Assembly: GCA_025526935.1 (NCBI GenBank)
Contig: JAHLKD010000158.1
Location: 1-42,330, forward strand
DNA length: 42,330 bases
Source: Cladochytrium replicatum
Lineage: Eukaryota > Chytridiomycota > Chytridiomycetes > Cladochytriales > Cladochytriaceae
Reading direction: 5' to 3'
This document shows positions 11,420-20,926 of the stretch, piece after piece. Within the stretch, counting starts at the first letter, position 1, and each line of letters opens with the position of its first letter. The notes beneath the pieces were generated by a model, which was not told where the DNA came from, ran no database searches, and worked only from the letters and a program-made list of their open reading frames with translations. A program made the translations under genes and the position numbers.

Positions 11420-13662
11420 TATCTCTTCTTCTGTCCGTCGTAGATTAAACGTACGACATCGGAAAACAGACGGAAAAGTTTCCTCGGAGCTCGACTTATT
11501 GTAGAATAAATCGGCTTCTGCTTCAGCTTCGTGCGACTACAGACCAAACAATTCTGCATAATTGATTTGTTGACAAGATTGAATGCATCCAGTTCAACCT
11601 TGGGCATTTTGATGTTGAGCTTCTCTGCCGTTCGAAAGATCGTCCGTAAGTGGATGTGACCAAACTGCTGGTGTAACTTTGCAAGTTCGTGTACTGTCAC
11701 TGGCGATAAGTTGGTGCTCACTCCAACTGTATCTTGAGATGCTCGTTGACATTCATCATCGTTCGTTTGACGAATGCTGTTGTCTGACATTACATCGAGA
11801 CCCATCGCGTGAGAAGATCGTACACCGGACGTAAAGTCCATCGACTGATCGAGACCTTCTGCGGATACCGCTACTGCTTTAGCTCGTTGAGCAATCACAT
11901 GCCGCGGTTGGTGAGTTCCGACGGTACTAACATCAGCATAGAGATAGTACAAATCTCTTTCCCGTCGCCCAATAATAACGTGTTCATCCATATCACCATG
12001 CGTGAGGATAACCTTGTCTTTGGTGAAACTCACAATGTCCCCAGAGTCTCCAATGAAACTACACACCGATGCAAGTGTGTCTTCGAGATCAGGAACATAA
12101 AGTGCGTTGTGTATTATCTTAATTCGCCCATTGGGTAAAACTACAGATACATCTCCAAAACCACAAACTGGAATTGTATGACTATCCGCTAGTTCCACCA
12201 CGTCCTCGTCATTCGTATACGTCAGCGAACTAAAGGCATGACGATTAGGTGTCATCCAAACAGTTGCGCCTGTATCAAGCAAACCCACACGATCCTTTGC
12301 TTGAACATGTACACGGACAACCTTCTGTGCCGAGTGTGCGTTCACTATCGAAAACATATTTCCGATGTATGTGTCAGCATCTTTATCAACAGAAGTAGGT
12401 TGGGTAAGGTCAAAGATTACCTTCTTGGTCAACACCGGTTTGGCGGTAGATTCGTCCTCCGACGAATCATCACCTGCATCGCCACGGCTGGCAATGAATG
12501 CACAAAAATCCGTGTCTAAACAAAGACTCTTTGCAGTGAGATAGCGTTTACACGCCGACTGCTTGTGTCCTCGTTTGCCACATAAGTTGCATGTGAGATC
12601 TGTCTTCTTTGCAGAAGAAGATGTGGACGACCTGGAGTCCTGCGACTGCCTGGTCCGAGTGGAACTGCTACTCCCACCGCTACTGCCTGAGCCACCCGAG
12701 GCACCCTGCTTACGGCATTGAGCATTGGTGTGAGACGAGTTCGGATGCAAGGTACAAATATCCTCCGACTTCGCAACCTTGGCTTTCGCTTTCGCCTTCG
12801 CTTTCTTCGCCTTTGCCTTCATGGCCTTCTTTGTCCCATTCGGCCCACTCGCATCCATGGTGACGTTGAGTTGGACCAATTGGTTGAGGTCGGTCAAGAT
12901 ATTCGACACTGTTTCGAAGTAATGCGTTGGCTTTTGGTGGAATGGTCGCGGAGCATTCGGATTTGCAGCATCAATTGGATCTTGTATTAACGCCGGTTCC
13001 CATTCGGCATACGCAGAAGTGATCATTTTTCCGAGAAAAGGTACGAGGGTCGGTAGTTCAATTGTCTGCATCGTGATTTTTGCGACTAACCGGTTTAGTA
13101 GATCCTTGATTGCGAGTTCGTCCAGTAAAGAGTTCAGTTTGAGTTCGAACAACTCAGTGAGGTCGGTCACAAACTGCTGAACGCTTTCTGCCGACTGACC
13201 GTTCGTACATTTCAGATCTACCAGCCGTTGCTCCCACATAGAAGATTCGATCGGAGCTTGACCGCCAGCACTGAAAATTCGGCGAAGTCCATCGACTTTG
13301 CCTTTTGCTGACGCATAAGCTCTGACTCGATTCATGTCGCGTTTTGGGAAACATTCGCATAGAATTCCAACTGCGACGTTATTGTCTGCTTGTTGTGCAC
13401 GGTAATCTTGCATCTCAGCACGATATTGCGTACGTAAGTGACTGTTGTGTGTGACGATTCCCAAATGTTCACGTAGTTCTGCTTCCCATTGTGCTCGTGC
13501 TTCGTTAGCAGCTCCGCCAGCAGCTCCGGCGATGACTATCGGACGCTGTGGGCGATTTCCTTCCGCTTCGTAATTCGGACTATCAGGAAGAGCCATTGGT
13601 TCTTGGAGAAGCATAGTGCCAGCGCCGCCACGTAAGTTTGCGTAAGTCTGCACTTGTTCCAT
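11371..13662 (-). CDS. A2 gag-protease-integrase N-terminal part
   Basis: An open frame of 763 codons from ATG 13662. Residues 1 to about 250 resemble copia gag. A Lys/Ala-rich run (KAKAKKAKAK) lies near residues 274-295 and is a likely nucleic-acid-binding patch. A CCHC knuckle (CNLCGKRGHKQSAC) follows near 357-370 and the protease active site (LLDTGATVW) near 459-469. The zinc-binding pre-integrase domain (HQQFGHIHL and CLVCSRTK) starts near 662. The frame ends shortly after IIVDEQPR because of a 4-base loss. The true gag start is probably ATG 13760 in another frame (MGSGSNE), with a one-base lesion near 13738, since in-frame sequence (KPFTGKTLQDFDLY) continues upstream of 13662 until a TGA. 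Confidence 0.8.
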   Translation of the reverse strand: MEQVQTYANLRGGAGTMLLQEPMALPDSPNYEAEGNRPQRPIVIAGAAGGAANEARAQWEAELREHLGIVTHNSHLRTQYRAEMQDYRAQQADNNVAVGILCECFPKRDMNRVRAYASAKGKVDGLRRIFSAGGQAPIESSMWEQRLVDLKCTNGQSAESVQQFVTDLTELFELKLNSLLDELAIKDLLNRLVAKITMQTIELPTLVPFLGKMITSAYAEWEPALIQDPIDAANPNAPRPFHQKPTHYFETVSNILTDLNQLVQLNVTMDASGPNGTKKAMKAKAKKAKAKAKAKVAKSEDICTLHPNSSHTNAQCRKQGASGGSGSSGGSSSSTRTRQSQDSRSSTSSSAKKTDLTCNLCGKRGHKQSACKRYLTAKSLCLDTDFCAFIASRGDAGDDSSEDESTAKPVLTKKVIFDLTQPTSVDKDADTYIGNMFSIVNAHSAQKVVRVHVQAKDRVGLLDTGATVWMTPNRHAFSSLTYTNDEDVVELADSHTIPVCGFGDVSVVLPNGRIKIIHNALYVPDLEDTLASVCSFIGDSGDIVSFTKDKVILTHGDMDEHVIIGRRERDLYYLYADVSTVGTHQPRHVIAQRAKAVAVSAEGLDQSMDFTSGVRSSHAMGLDVMSDNSIRQTNDDECQRASQDTVGVSTNLSPVTVHELAKLHQQFGHIHLRTIFRTAEKLNIKMPKVELDAFNLVNKSIMQNCLVCSRTKLKQKPIYSTISRAPRKLFRLFSDVVRLIYDGQKKRYWQIIVDEQPRSQSTS

Positions 13663-13793
13663 GTACAGATCGAAATCCTGCAGCGTTTTACCGGTGAATG
13701 GCTTCGGCCGCGAAGATGTGGCTCATTCGATCCTGAACCCATCTTGTAGTTGTTTTCCAAAGAAATGTGTTAAGCAACGATTCGTAACTATTG

Positions 13794-14424
13794 TGTTGAA
13801 TAAAGCTGTGGTCTGGATCCTCAGGTTGTGTGTGTTGTTAATTCACGGGTTAATGTTACTAAGAGATGAATAAAGAAGATTGCGAATCACAAGTGCTAGC
13901 GCAAGAGAATGCTCCTTGTGTGTATCGCCACAGGCTCCTTAAATAAGTGTACTGTCGTTTTGGCTTTTCCTTCGGGAAGATCTGGATCGCAGCGATAAGG
14001 TTTGACTCTTCTTCTCACAGGCGTAGCGAAGCATATTCATGCTAAGCTGTGCGTGAGATCTAGTTCTCCTCAACAGGATTGTTCTCACACAAGATTCCCA
14101 CGAACGCGTTAATCATATGTAAACCTTTGCTGTGATCTGATCCGGGCTTCACTTCTACAAGTGGATGATAGAAAAGTAATGACAGTTTACTATACCTATG
14201 GCCGCAATAAATATAACCCATGAAGAAATAACCAGAGGTATCCAAACTCGTAATAGATCATCACCAGAGGTATCCAAACTCGTAATAGATCATCATCTAT
14301 ATGCTTTAGTTCAATAGTTAGAAATGTTGCTCAGTGAAGAGTGACATTTCTGTATATCGGGCGTTTGTGTTTTTGTACTATCAATGACTGGATTGGCCAA
14401 GTCCATCAATCGAAATACTTAACA
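13794..14424 (-). repeat. LTR A, 5' LTR of A2 (631 bp, with internal duplication)
   Basis: Same LTR family as 3001-3599, but about 32 bp longer because ACCAGAGGTATCC...GATCATC is repeated head to tail at 14231-14262 and 14263-14294. In the element direction the LTR is followed by CAATAGTTACGAATCG. I could not match this with confidence to a tRNA 3' end or an initiator-Met half-tRNA, so the primer-binding site is not assigned. Confidence 0.85.
14231..14294. repeat. 32-bp tandem duplication inside LTR A
   Basis: Two adjacent 32-bp copies (14231-14262 and 14263-14294) in the 5' LTR of A2. The other LTR A copies in the window carry one unit. It arose after the LTRs of A2 were synthesised, since they are identical at insertion. 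Confidence 0.9.
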
Positions 14425-14609
14425 TAAATTTAACCCATGAAGAAATAACTGGAGGTATCCAAACTCGTAATAGATCATCATCTATATGCTTTAGTTCAAT
14501 AGTTAGAAATGTTGCTCGGTGAAGAGTGACATTTCTGTATATCGGGCGTTTGTGTTTTTGTACTATCAATGACTGGATTGGCCAAGTCCATCGATCGAAA
14601 TACTTAACG
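14425..14609 (-). repeat. Partial LTR A fused to B2
   Basis: A second, truncated LTR A directly after A2. It begins within the LTR (ATAAATTTAACCC, equivalent to ATAAATATAACCC at 14207-14221) and runs to the LTR start (ACTTAAC, last base changed to G). It is followed by GAAGG at 14610-14614 and then family B coding sequence. It is the surviving end of the A element that inserted into B2. Confidence 0.85.
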
Positions 14610-16098
14610 GAAGGACAACAATATTTTCCCAAAAGATTCTAACAAAACTAGAAATTACGGGGGTGAAGTTTTAGACGGAGCTTCATCTGCAACATTAAGT
14701 CTATACTCCCAAACAATGGCTGATAATGGAGTAAACAACGTTTCAGCTGTGACCATCAACAAATTAGCTAGATTACACCAGCAATTTGGTCACATACATT
14801 TGCGGAAAATCCTGCAAACTTTACATTCTCTGGGAAAGAAACTGCCCAAAGTCGGGAGTGATGCACTTGATTTTGTTAACTCGTCTATTTTACAGAACTG
14901 CATAATTTGCAATCAGACTAAGGCTGTACAAACTCCAATTTACTCAACGCTAAGTCCAGCACTGAGGAAATTATATCGCCTACATACTGATGCAGTACCA
15001 ATTGTCAGAAATGGCAAAACAATAGGTCACTGGCAGATTATCGTAGATGAATACAGTTCTCACATCACAATCTACTTCTTGCAACGAAAGAGCGAAGCCT
15101 CTGATAGTATGCTAAGACACATCGCAGATGTTGAAAATAGATTTCTGCCACTTCACGTCTATGAAGTGAGATCCGATTCTGGAGAACTATTGTCAAACCA
15201 ATTCTTGACTTGGTGCAGTAACAAGGTACCACGCATACATGCGCATCCTTCACCTGCATCAGTCGAAGAGCTGAATGGTCTTGCTGAACGGAATGTCCGT
15301 TCAATGAAAGAGATGTACAAGTCTATGCTGAAAACAGCTGGTCTTCCACATACTTTACAGTTCATCAAATTTGCCATCCTTTATGCTGCGACTGTCAAAA
15401 ATTGTGTTTACCATTCTAGAACTAGGAATGTACCTCATGCTGTTTACTTTGACAAGCTGATTGATCCGGCAATCATTCACACCTTTGGTACCCTGGAGGA
15501 GTTGGATCCCAATCAACGATTTTATCATCGAATGGATATCTCACAAATGCATGTTACTCCTATGTCCCAACATGATTCAAATGTTGATGACGAGCACGGT
15601 ACCACCAACGACTATAACCATTCGTTAAACATGAACGATGACACTTATGTACCACTTTCTGTACAACACGTACAAGAACAAAATGAAGATGATTCCCAAA
15701 GTGATTTGGAAGATTTACAATGGATTGGTGAAGATGATGACAACGATTATGGATTTGTTGCACACAAAGCCAAACGTCGCAAACTTAAAGGCAAACAACC
15801 TATGGTTACTCCAACAAACAGATTTCATCCCCAGCGAAGACATCCTTTGTTGAGACGTAATATCCCCAATGTCAATGTAAATGAGAAAGCAAAATTGAGT
15901 ACACCCGACATTCCTATACCTCAAGGACACTTGAGAAGTATTCCCAAAACAGTCCAGGAAGCTATGTCGCGACCTGATGAATGGCCATACTGGCTTGCAG
16001 CCATGTGTGAAGAAAATCAACAACTTATCAATTTGGGAACATGGAACAAACGCATCTTGCCAAATGGGAACAACCTTCTCACTGGCAAATGGGTTTGA
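14610..16098 (+). pseudogene. B2 integrase and linker
   Basis: Open from the LTR A junction (KDSNKTRNYGG region) to a TGA at 16096. It carries the pre-integrase zinc domain (HQQFGHIHL and CIICNQTK), the integrase core (IIVDEYSSHITIYF, RSDSGELLSN, EELNGLAERN), the acidic linker and the first residues of the reverse transcriptase up to LLTGKWV. The first ATG is at 14716. Protein sequence is the same as the B1 equivalent over almost all of its length. The frame ends at the shared 20-base deletion between V and the GNIIRFKAR segment. Confidence 0.85.
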
Positions 16099-17576
16099 TG
16101 GCAACATCATCCGATTCAAGGCACGATGGGTAGTTAGAGGGTTCTCCCAGATACAGGGAATGGATTTCGACAAAACCTATTCTCCTGTGGCGAAAACCAC
16201 TACAATTCGAATACTAGTTGCTCTTGCTGCAATTGTCAAATTACACATCTATCAATTTGACATTACAGGAGCATATCTCAATGCATCACTTGAGGAAGAT
16301 GTTTATGTTGAAATGCCTCATGGGTTTACAGAGACTGACAAATCTGGCAATCCATTAGTTTGTAATCTTGTCAAAAGCTTATATGGTTTACATCAAGCTG
16401 CTGGAGAATGGTACAAATGCCTCTGGGCAAAATATGAAGACATGGGATACATCCGTGATCTTTCAGATGCTTGTCATTTCTGGCAAATGAAATCATCTAC
16501 TCACAGTTCCACTGTGAAAATACGTGAACACACTACTGTTCATGTAGATGATATTCTTCATTTCTCTCCAGACCCAAATGGCTACCAGGACTTCATGGAT
16601 GGCTTGAATTCCTCATTCAAGGTCGGAAGTCACTCTACAGCCAAATGGATTCTGAAAATGCAATTGATCAAAACTACTCACGGTTATTTCATAACCAATG
16701 CTCAATATGCAAAGGAAATATTGCAGAGATTGAAATTATGGGAATCCAATCTTAAACCAGCCAAAACACCTATTTCTTCTCACTACAAACATGACACAAG
16801 CTTGCCTATTTTATCCAAAAATGATGCAACTATTTTTCGCTCAGAACTCATGAAAATCTCGTACCTAGCTACAAAGACCAGACCTGATTTATCTTATGCT
16901 GTCAATGTCTTGGCACACCATCAGGTTGAACCACGAGTTTGCGAACAAAAGGCACTAGCTCGCCTGCATCGTTACTTATTGGGAACATGGGACTATGGTT
17001 TGCATTACACATGCAATAACATACCCACTCCCAACGTACACTCTGATGGTGTATATGAGTTTGCATCAAATGAACACATCCCTATGGGATATGCTGATGC
17101 AGACTGGGCAAATGATCCTGCTCACTATTCCAGGACAGGATATGTTGTAATGTTTGCCAATGCAGCTGTTTGCTGGCAGTCTACAAAGCAACAGGTTATA
17201 ACTTGCTCTTCCACTGAAGCAGAGTTATATGCATTGAATGAATTATCACGTGAGATGAAGTGGATGAAAAACCTCATGGCAACCATTGGTATTTCATCCA
17301 AAAGTAAGCCCATGATCCTCTGGCAAGATAATACCTCTACACAGTCTATTGCCAATGACCTGCTTAATGAATAATGATCACAGAACTAAACACATGGATG
17401 TTCGAGAAAAGTTTGTGAATCTTCAAATTGAGCAGAAGCAGCAGGAACTCAGAGATATTGATACTGAGAACCAAATTGCTGATATTTTCACAAAACCCTT
17501 GACATTCAAATTATTTTCAAAATTCACACGCGCACTTGGTCTTACACGTCAATCTGATTTGACCCTTGTTGACTAA
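16099..17576 (+). pseudogene. B2 reverse transcriptase-RNase H, frameshifted near its end
   Basis: The reverse transcriptase frame after the shared deletion holds FKARWVVRGF, FDITGAYLNA, VHVDDILHF, KTRPDLSYAV and the RNase H motifs ADADWANDP and STEAELYAL. B2 keeps CGA at 16208 where B1 has a stop. The frame closes after DLLNE at 17374 because of a 7-base insertion, and the rest of RNase H (DHRTKHMDVR to the stop at 17574-17576) continues in another frame. Amino-acid differences from B1 include two that are CG-to-CA changes (D-K-S for D-E-S and AHYS for ARYS). Confidence 0.85.
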
Positions 17577-17661
17577 TACATACATTACCAACAAACAGAC
17601 GTGCGACTCAACGCTCATACCAATATCCTCATTGTCTACCGCAGCTTTGACTGCGGGGGTG

Positions 17662-18341
17662 TGTTGATGCATGCACATATATGGAACTAGCTACTCCAGT
17701 CTTCATCCACTACCGACACTGAGGGGAAATAGCCTTACCAGAGACGTCTGGGACAAGTTCATGCGTAATCATACATTACATGAAAGAACTGGCATTTCTA
17801 ACTATTGGTCATGAAGACATCCTCCTTTACTCATTGGAATCTAGTAGAGTTCTGAGAGTGATCACGCGTTTGAGAAAGAATGTGATGCTAATCAGTTTGC
17901 TGCTGACAGTTATATCATACTCGAGTACATCTCGTATGATATTAATGCAAGGTACTACCTATTTATTTCTCAAAGAGAACAGTCATTGTAGACAAGATTA
18001 TAGCTAATCTTCATGTTCTGCTCACAATGGTTATTGTGAACGATCACTGGGATCTATATCTCTCTATTCGAGAGAATAATGTTTATATTAGATATTTCCA
18101 TATATCTATAGCCACAGGTTAATTATAAAAGCCAAAACGACAGTATATTTGAATTGTTTGCACAATTCAAAGAGCCTGTGGCGATATGAGATTTTGGGTG
18201 GCTGTGGGGCAAGAGCGTGATTGGAGAAACACGAAACTCTGCACACTCACAGATCAACCTGAGGACTATCTCTAGCGCAAGTCTCAGATCAGCAGCACTA
18301 AGACTGATCAAATCACATTGCCCTCAAACCAAACTTCGACA
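17662..18341 (+). repeat. LTR B, 3' LTR of B2 (680 bp)
   Basis: Starts TGTTGATGCATGC and ends CTTCGACA, and is nearly identical to 3673-4353. Inside is a TATAAAA-like box (18124-18130) directly before the shared motif GCCAAAACGACAGTA, then a perfect hairpin, and the whole is bracketed by GCCACAGG and CCTGTGGC. Confidence 0.9.
18111..18182 (+). promoter_or_regulatory. LTR B core promoter and bracketed hairpin
   Basis: GCCACAGG (18111-18118) and CCTGTGGC (18175-18182) are exact inverted repeats. Between them lie TATAAAA (18124-18130), the motif AAAGCCAAAACGACAGTA shared with LTR A, and a perfect 9-bp stem with a TTGC loop (18149-18170). TATA box followed by a structured leader is a reasonable reading: promoter and start of the R region. 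That role is inferred; the repeats are directly visible. Confidence 0.5.
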
Positions 18342-18389
18342 GATGTCGCTTCACTGTCAACATGACGTTGAGATGCTTTGATTCTGTTC

Positions 18390-18900
18390 AGTGGAACAAA
18401 GAGCCGATACCGAGCAACAAGGAATCCTGATGGGTACAGTCAGCATTATTCAAAAGTGCAGTGAGATCAGAGTCAGTCACACGCATCACCTTGCATCATA
18501 GCGGCACCAAACTGTGAGCAATACCCTACTGCTGACTTTGCCTGAAGTATCAGGGTATCCAAGATCTCGTCTGAAATGTCTGTGCACAGGGAGGCGTTCT
18601 CGTTCACTATATGATTGCGAAGTGTATTCCTATGCACTCCAAGGATGTCTGCCATTGTTTGCATTCCGTATCCCTGGCTCCTCATAATGTAGACGAGACC
18701 AATGGAGATTGCCTTGCGTGGGCGGCCAGGAGTGTTCCGTGGTGCTGATGTGGTCTCTACCACTACTGTGCCAAGTAACATGTCCATTGCATATTCAATC
18801 CTTTCCCATCGAGATCACCAATCTCAGGTACAAGAAGATTTTCGTCGTCGATCCCATCAACAATGTCATTGCCTTCAAATTGGAACATGTTCTGTTGATG
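18390..18900 (-). pseudogene. Decayed HTH-integrase-like transposase N-terminus
   Basis: A 104-codon frame from ATG 18787 to 18473 contains GRPRKAISIGLVYI and ADILGVHRNTLRNHI. These form a helix-turn-helix of the kind found at the N-terminus of fungal DDE/integrase-core transposases. Upstream, a second frame (near 18782-18900, minus) reads as a plausible continuation, and downstream a third (MRVTDSDLTALL) does too, so the gene is broken by at least two frameshifts. No catalytic DDE part is present. Family assignment rests on the motif layout only. Confidence 0.35.
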
Positions 18901-20029
18901 TTCCATCTCGTCTACCGTTCTATAAGCAACAAGTCAGATTGTTTACATGCAACCACCCAAACACTTGGAGTTTTTGTTAGTTCAAATATCCATTTTTTTC
19001 ATTGTGCAAAGTATTAACCAGACAGCAAGATCGACTGGCCAAACGTGCGCACTGTGTCATGTTTCCCAACCACCAACACGAACCTCCGTCATCGCCTGAA
19101 CCTGCATTTTGCCACTTTTTCCACAACGTCCTCTCTGTACTGCCTCCCAATGCTTAACGAAGACAGTACTGTCACCTAGCTTCCCCAATTTTTCACTTTC
19201 CTCGCATTACCCTTTTTCTCACCAAGCTCAAGTCACGCAGATACGTCGACCAGGGTCACGATCGGGGTGGAGAAGTAGGAGCTGAGAAGGCAAGACATGT
19301 GAGCAATGCTGCTTCCTTTCTCCTCATTGCCTTCATTGCTTACTGGGAAAAACCTACGGAGGTTTGCGTGGTCCAACTTCGGTGGTAATTACAGCAGTGG
19401 GAACGACAATGAACGGCAAAGGAGACAGAGACGTACAGGTCAGCAAACGCAGCAGCATCCACGCCAAAGAAGAGGGAGATGACGAGAGCAGCAGTTGAAA
19501 AAGATGGTCTTAGCGAGGGAAGAATGCGCCTAACGGTGATGCCGAGAATGACAGAGGGGTGAGGAGCAAGAAACAAAAAAGAAGAAACGAGATTCGAGGG
19601 CGTGACGCTACAAACGAGAAGCCAGAAGTGAGAAGTGAGAAACGAGGGTTGTGAAGTGAAAAAGCAGGGAGCAGCGACAAGCGAGGATCGAAAGCAAGAG
19701 AAGGTAAGTAAATTCCAGGTCTGAATCACCCTCCTCACTTACCTGAACTTGCTTTGGTGAATGTGTGGCAGGTATCTGCCAAATGGCGATTGCCTAGTGG
19801 CAGTGAGAAGCAGATGGTAATTTGCCCATATGAACTTACCTTCATTGTTGAGTGTGTTTGTGTGCAGATCGGTGTGCGCAGTGAAGTTGTGATGTGTGCG
19901 TGTGGTTGAGTTTGTGATGTTGATGTGGCGGGTGATGTGTGCGGGAAGTGCTTGAGCATTGTGTGCAGCGCGTTGTTATTGTGTTTCGTCTGATTTTTTG
20001 ATATTGTATTTTTTGTGCAAAAATCCTGC
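18901..20029. other. Intergenic, no gene supported
   Basis: Short frames only, with no recognisable domain, conserved start or splice pattern. The stretch 19380-19720 is purine-rich on the plus strand (GA-rich), which produces spurious Ser/Phe-rich minus-strand frames. No repeat shared with the rest of the window was seen. Confidence 0.5.
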
Positions 20030-20349
20030 CATATTCTCTTGAATAGAGAGATATAGATCCCAGACATCGTTCACAATAACCATTGCGAGCAGAACATGAA
20101 GATTAGCTATAATCTTGTCTACAATGACATGTTCTCCATGAGAAATAAGTATGTAGTACCTTGCATTAATATCATACGAGATGTACTCGAGTATAATATA
20201 ATTTCAGCAGCAAACTGGTTAGCATCATATTCTTTCTCAAACGCGTGATCACTCGCAGAACTCTACTAGATTCCAACGAGTAAAGGAGGATGTCTTCATG
20301 ACCAATAGTTAGAAATGCCAGTTCTTTCAAGTTATGTATGATTACGCAT
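20030..20349 (-). repeat. LTR B fragment B3
   Basis: Matches about 3940-4252 of the B1 LTR (AATAGAGAGATATAGATCCCAG through ATGTATGATTACGCAT) with scattered substitutions. The first roughly 100 bp and the last roughly 265 bp of the LTR are missing. It stops exactly where an LTR A begins, at GATTACGCAT. Confidence 0.85.
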
Positions 20350-20926
20350 TGTTGAACAAAGCTGTGGTCTGTATCCTCAGGTTGTATGTGTTGATCCACG
20401 GGTTAATAATAATAAGAGATGAATAAAAAAGATTGCGAGTCACAAGTCTCCTTGTGTGAATTGCCACAGGCTCCTTAAATAAGTGTACTGTCGTTTTGGC
20501 TTTTCCTTCTGGAAGCTCTGGATCGCAGTGATAAGGTTTGACTTTTCTTCTCATATGCGTAGCAAAGCATAATCATTCTTAGCTGTGCATGAAATCTACC
20601 TCTCCGCAACAGGATTGTTGTTGCACATGTTTCCACAAACGTGGGAATAATATGTAAACCTTTTGCTCTGATCTGATCGGGGCTTCACTTCTACAAGTGG
20701 ATAATAGAAAGTAATGACAGTGTACTATACCTATGGCTAAAATAAATATAACCCATGAAGAAATAACCAAAGGTGTCCAAATTTGTAATAGATCATCATC
20801 GATATGCTTTAGTTCAATAGTTAGAAAGGTTGCTCGGTGAAGAGTGACATTTCTGTATATCAGGTGTTTGTGTTTTGTACTATCAATGACTGGACTGGCC
20901 AAGTCCATCAATCGAAATACTTAACA
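20350..20926 (-). repeat. Solo LTR A, copy A3 (577 bp)
   Basis: Full LTR A ends are present (TGTTGAAC at 20350 and ACTTAACA at 20919-20926 on the plus strand) with no internal element. It is more diverged than A1 and A2 LTRs and carries small deletions. The flanks (CGCAT before, AATAT after) do not form a target duplication, and the LTR B sequence does not resume on the right, so the locus was rearranged or deleted after insertion. Confidence 0.85.

Larger units (their letters stand above)
7867..14424 (-). mobile_element. Copia family A, copy A2, with both LTRs
   Basis: This is the only element in the window with two LTRs, 13794-14424 (5') and 7867-8464 (3'), giving 6558 bp. The interior carries gag, protease, integrase, reverse transcriptase and RNase H in copia order on the minus strand. 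It is inactive as read: at least three frameshifts or deletions in gag and integrase, and two TGA stops in the reverse transcriptase. The flanks do not show a clean 5-bp target duplication: ATAAA precedes 7867 and TAAAT follows 14424. The right flank is itself LTR A sequence, so a junction by microhomology or recombination is more likely than a simple insertion. Confidence 0.9.
14610..18341 (+). mobile_element. Copia family B, copy B2 (5' truncated)
   Basis: Plus-strand element with integrase, reverse transcriptase, RNase H, polypurine tract (about 17651-17661) and 3' LTR (17662-18341). Its 5' portion is cut at 14610 by LTR A. It is a near-identical inverted counterpart of B1 and shares a 20-base deletion in the reverse transcriptase. 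It also has a private 7-base insertion near 17367-17373 that breaks the RNase H frame. Confidence 0.9.

Noticed and set aside
13765-13793. Possible primer-binding site after the 5' LTR of A2 (CAATAGTTACGAATCG)
   Set aside because: Position is right, but I could not match it to a tRNA 3' end or an initiator-Met anticodon region with confidence.
14200-14600. Regularly repeated blocks that might suggest a satellite or CRISPR-like array
   Set aside because: They are explained by a 32-bp duplication inside LTR A plus an adjacent partial LTR A copy; there are no unique spacers.
19340-20067. Two minus-strand frames of 110-132 codons
   Set aside because: They arise from a GA-rich stretch and a TG-rich stretch; composition is low complexity and no domain is seen.
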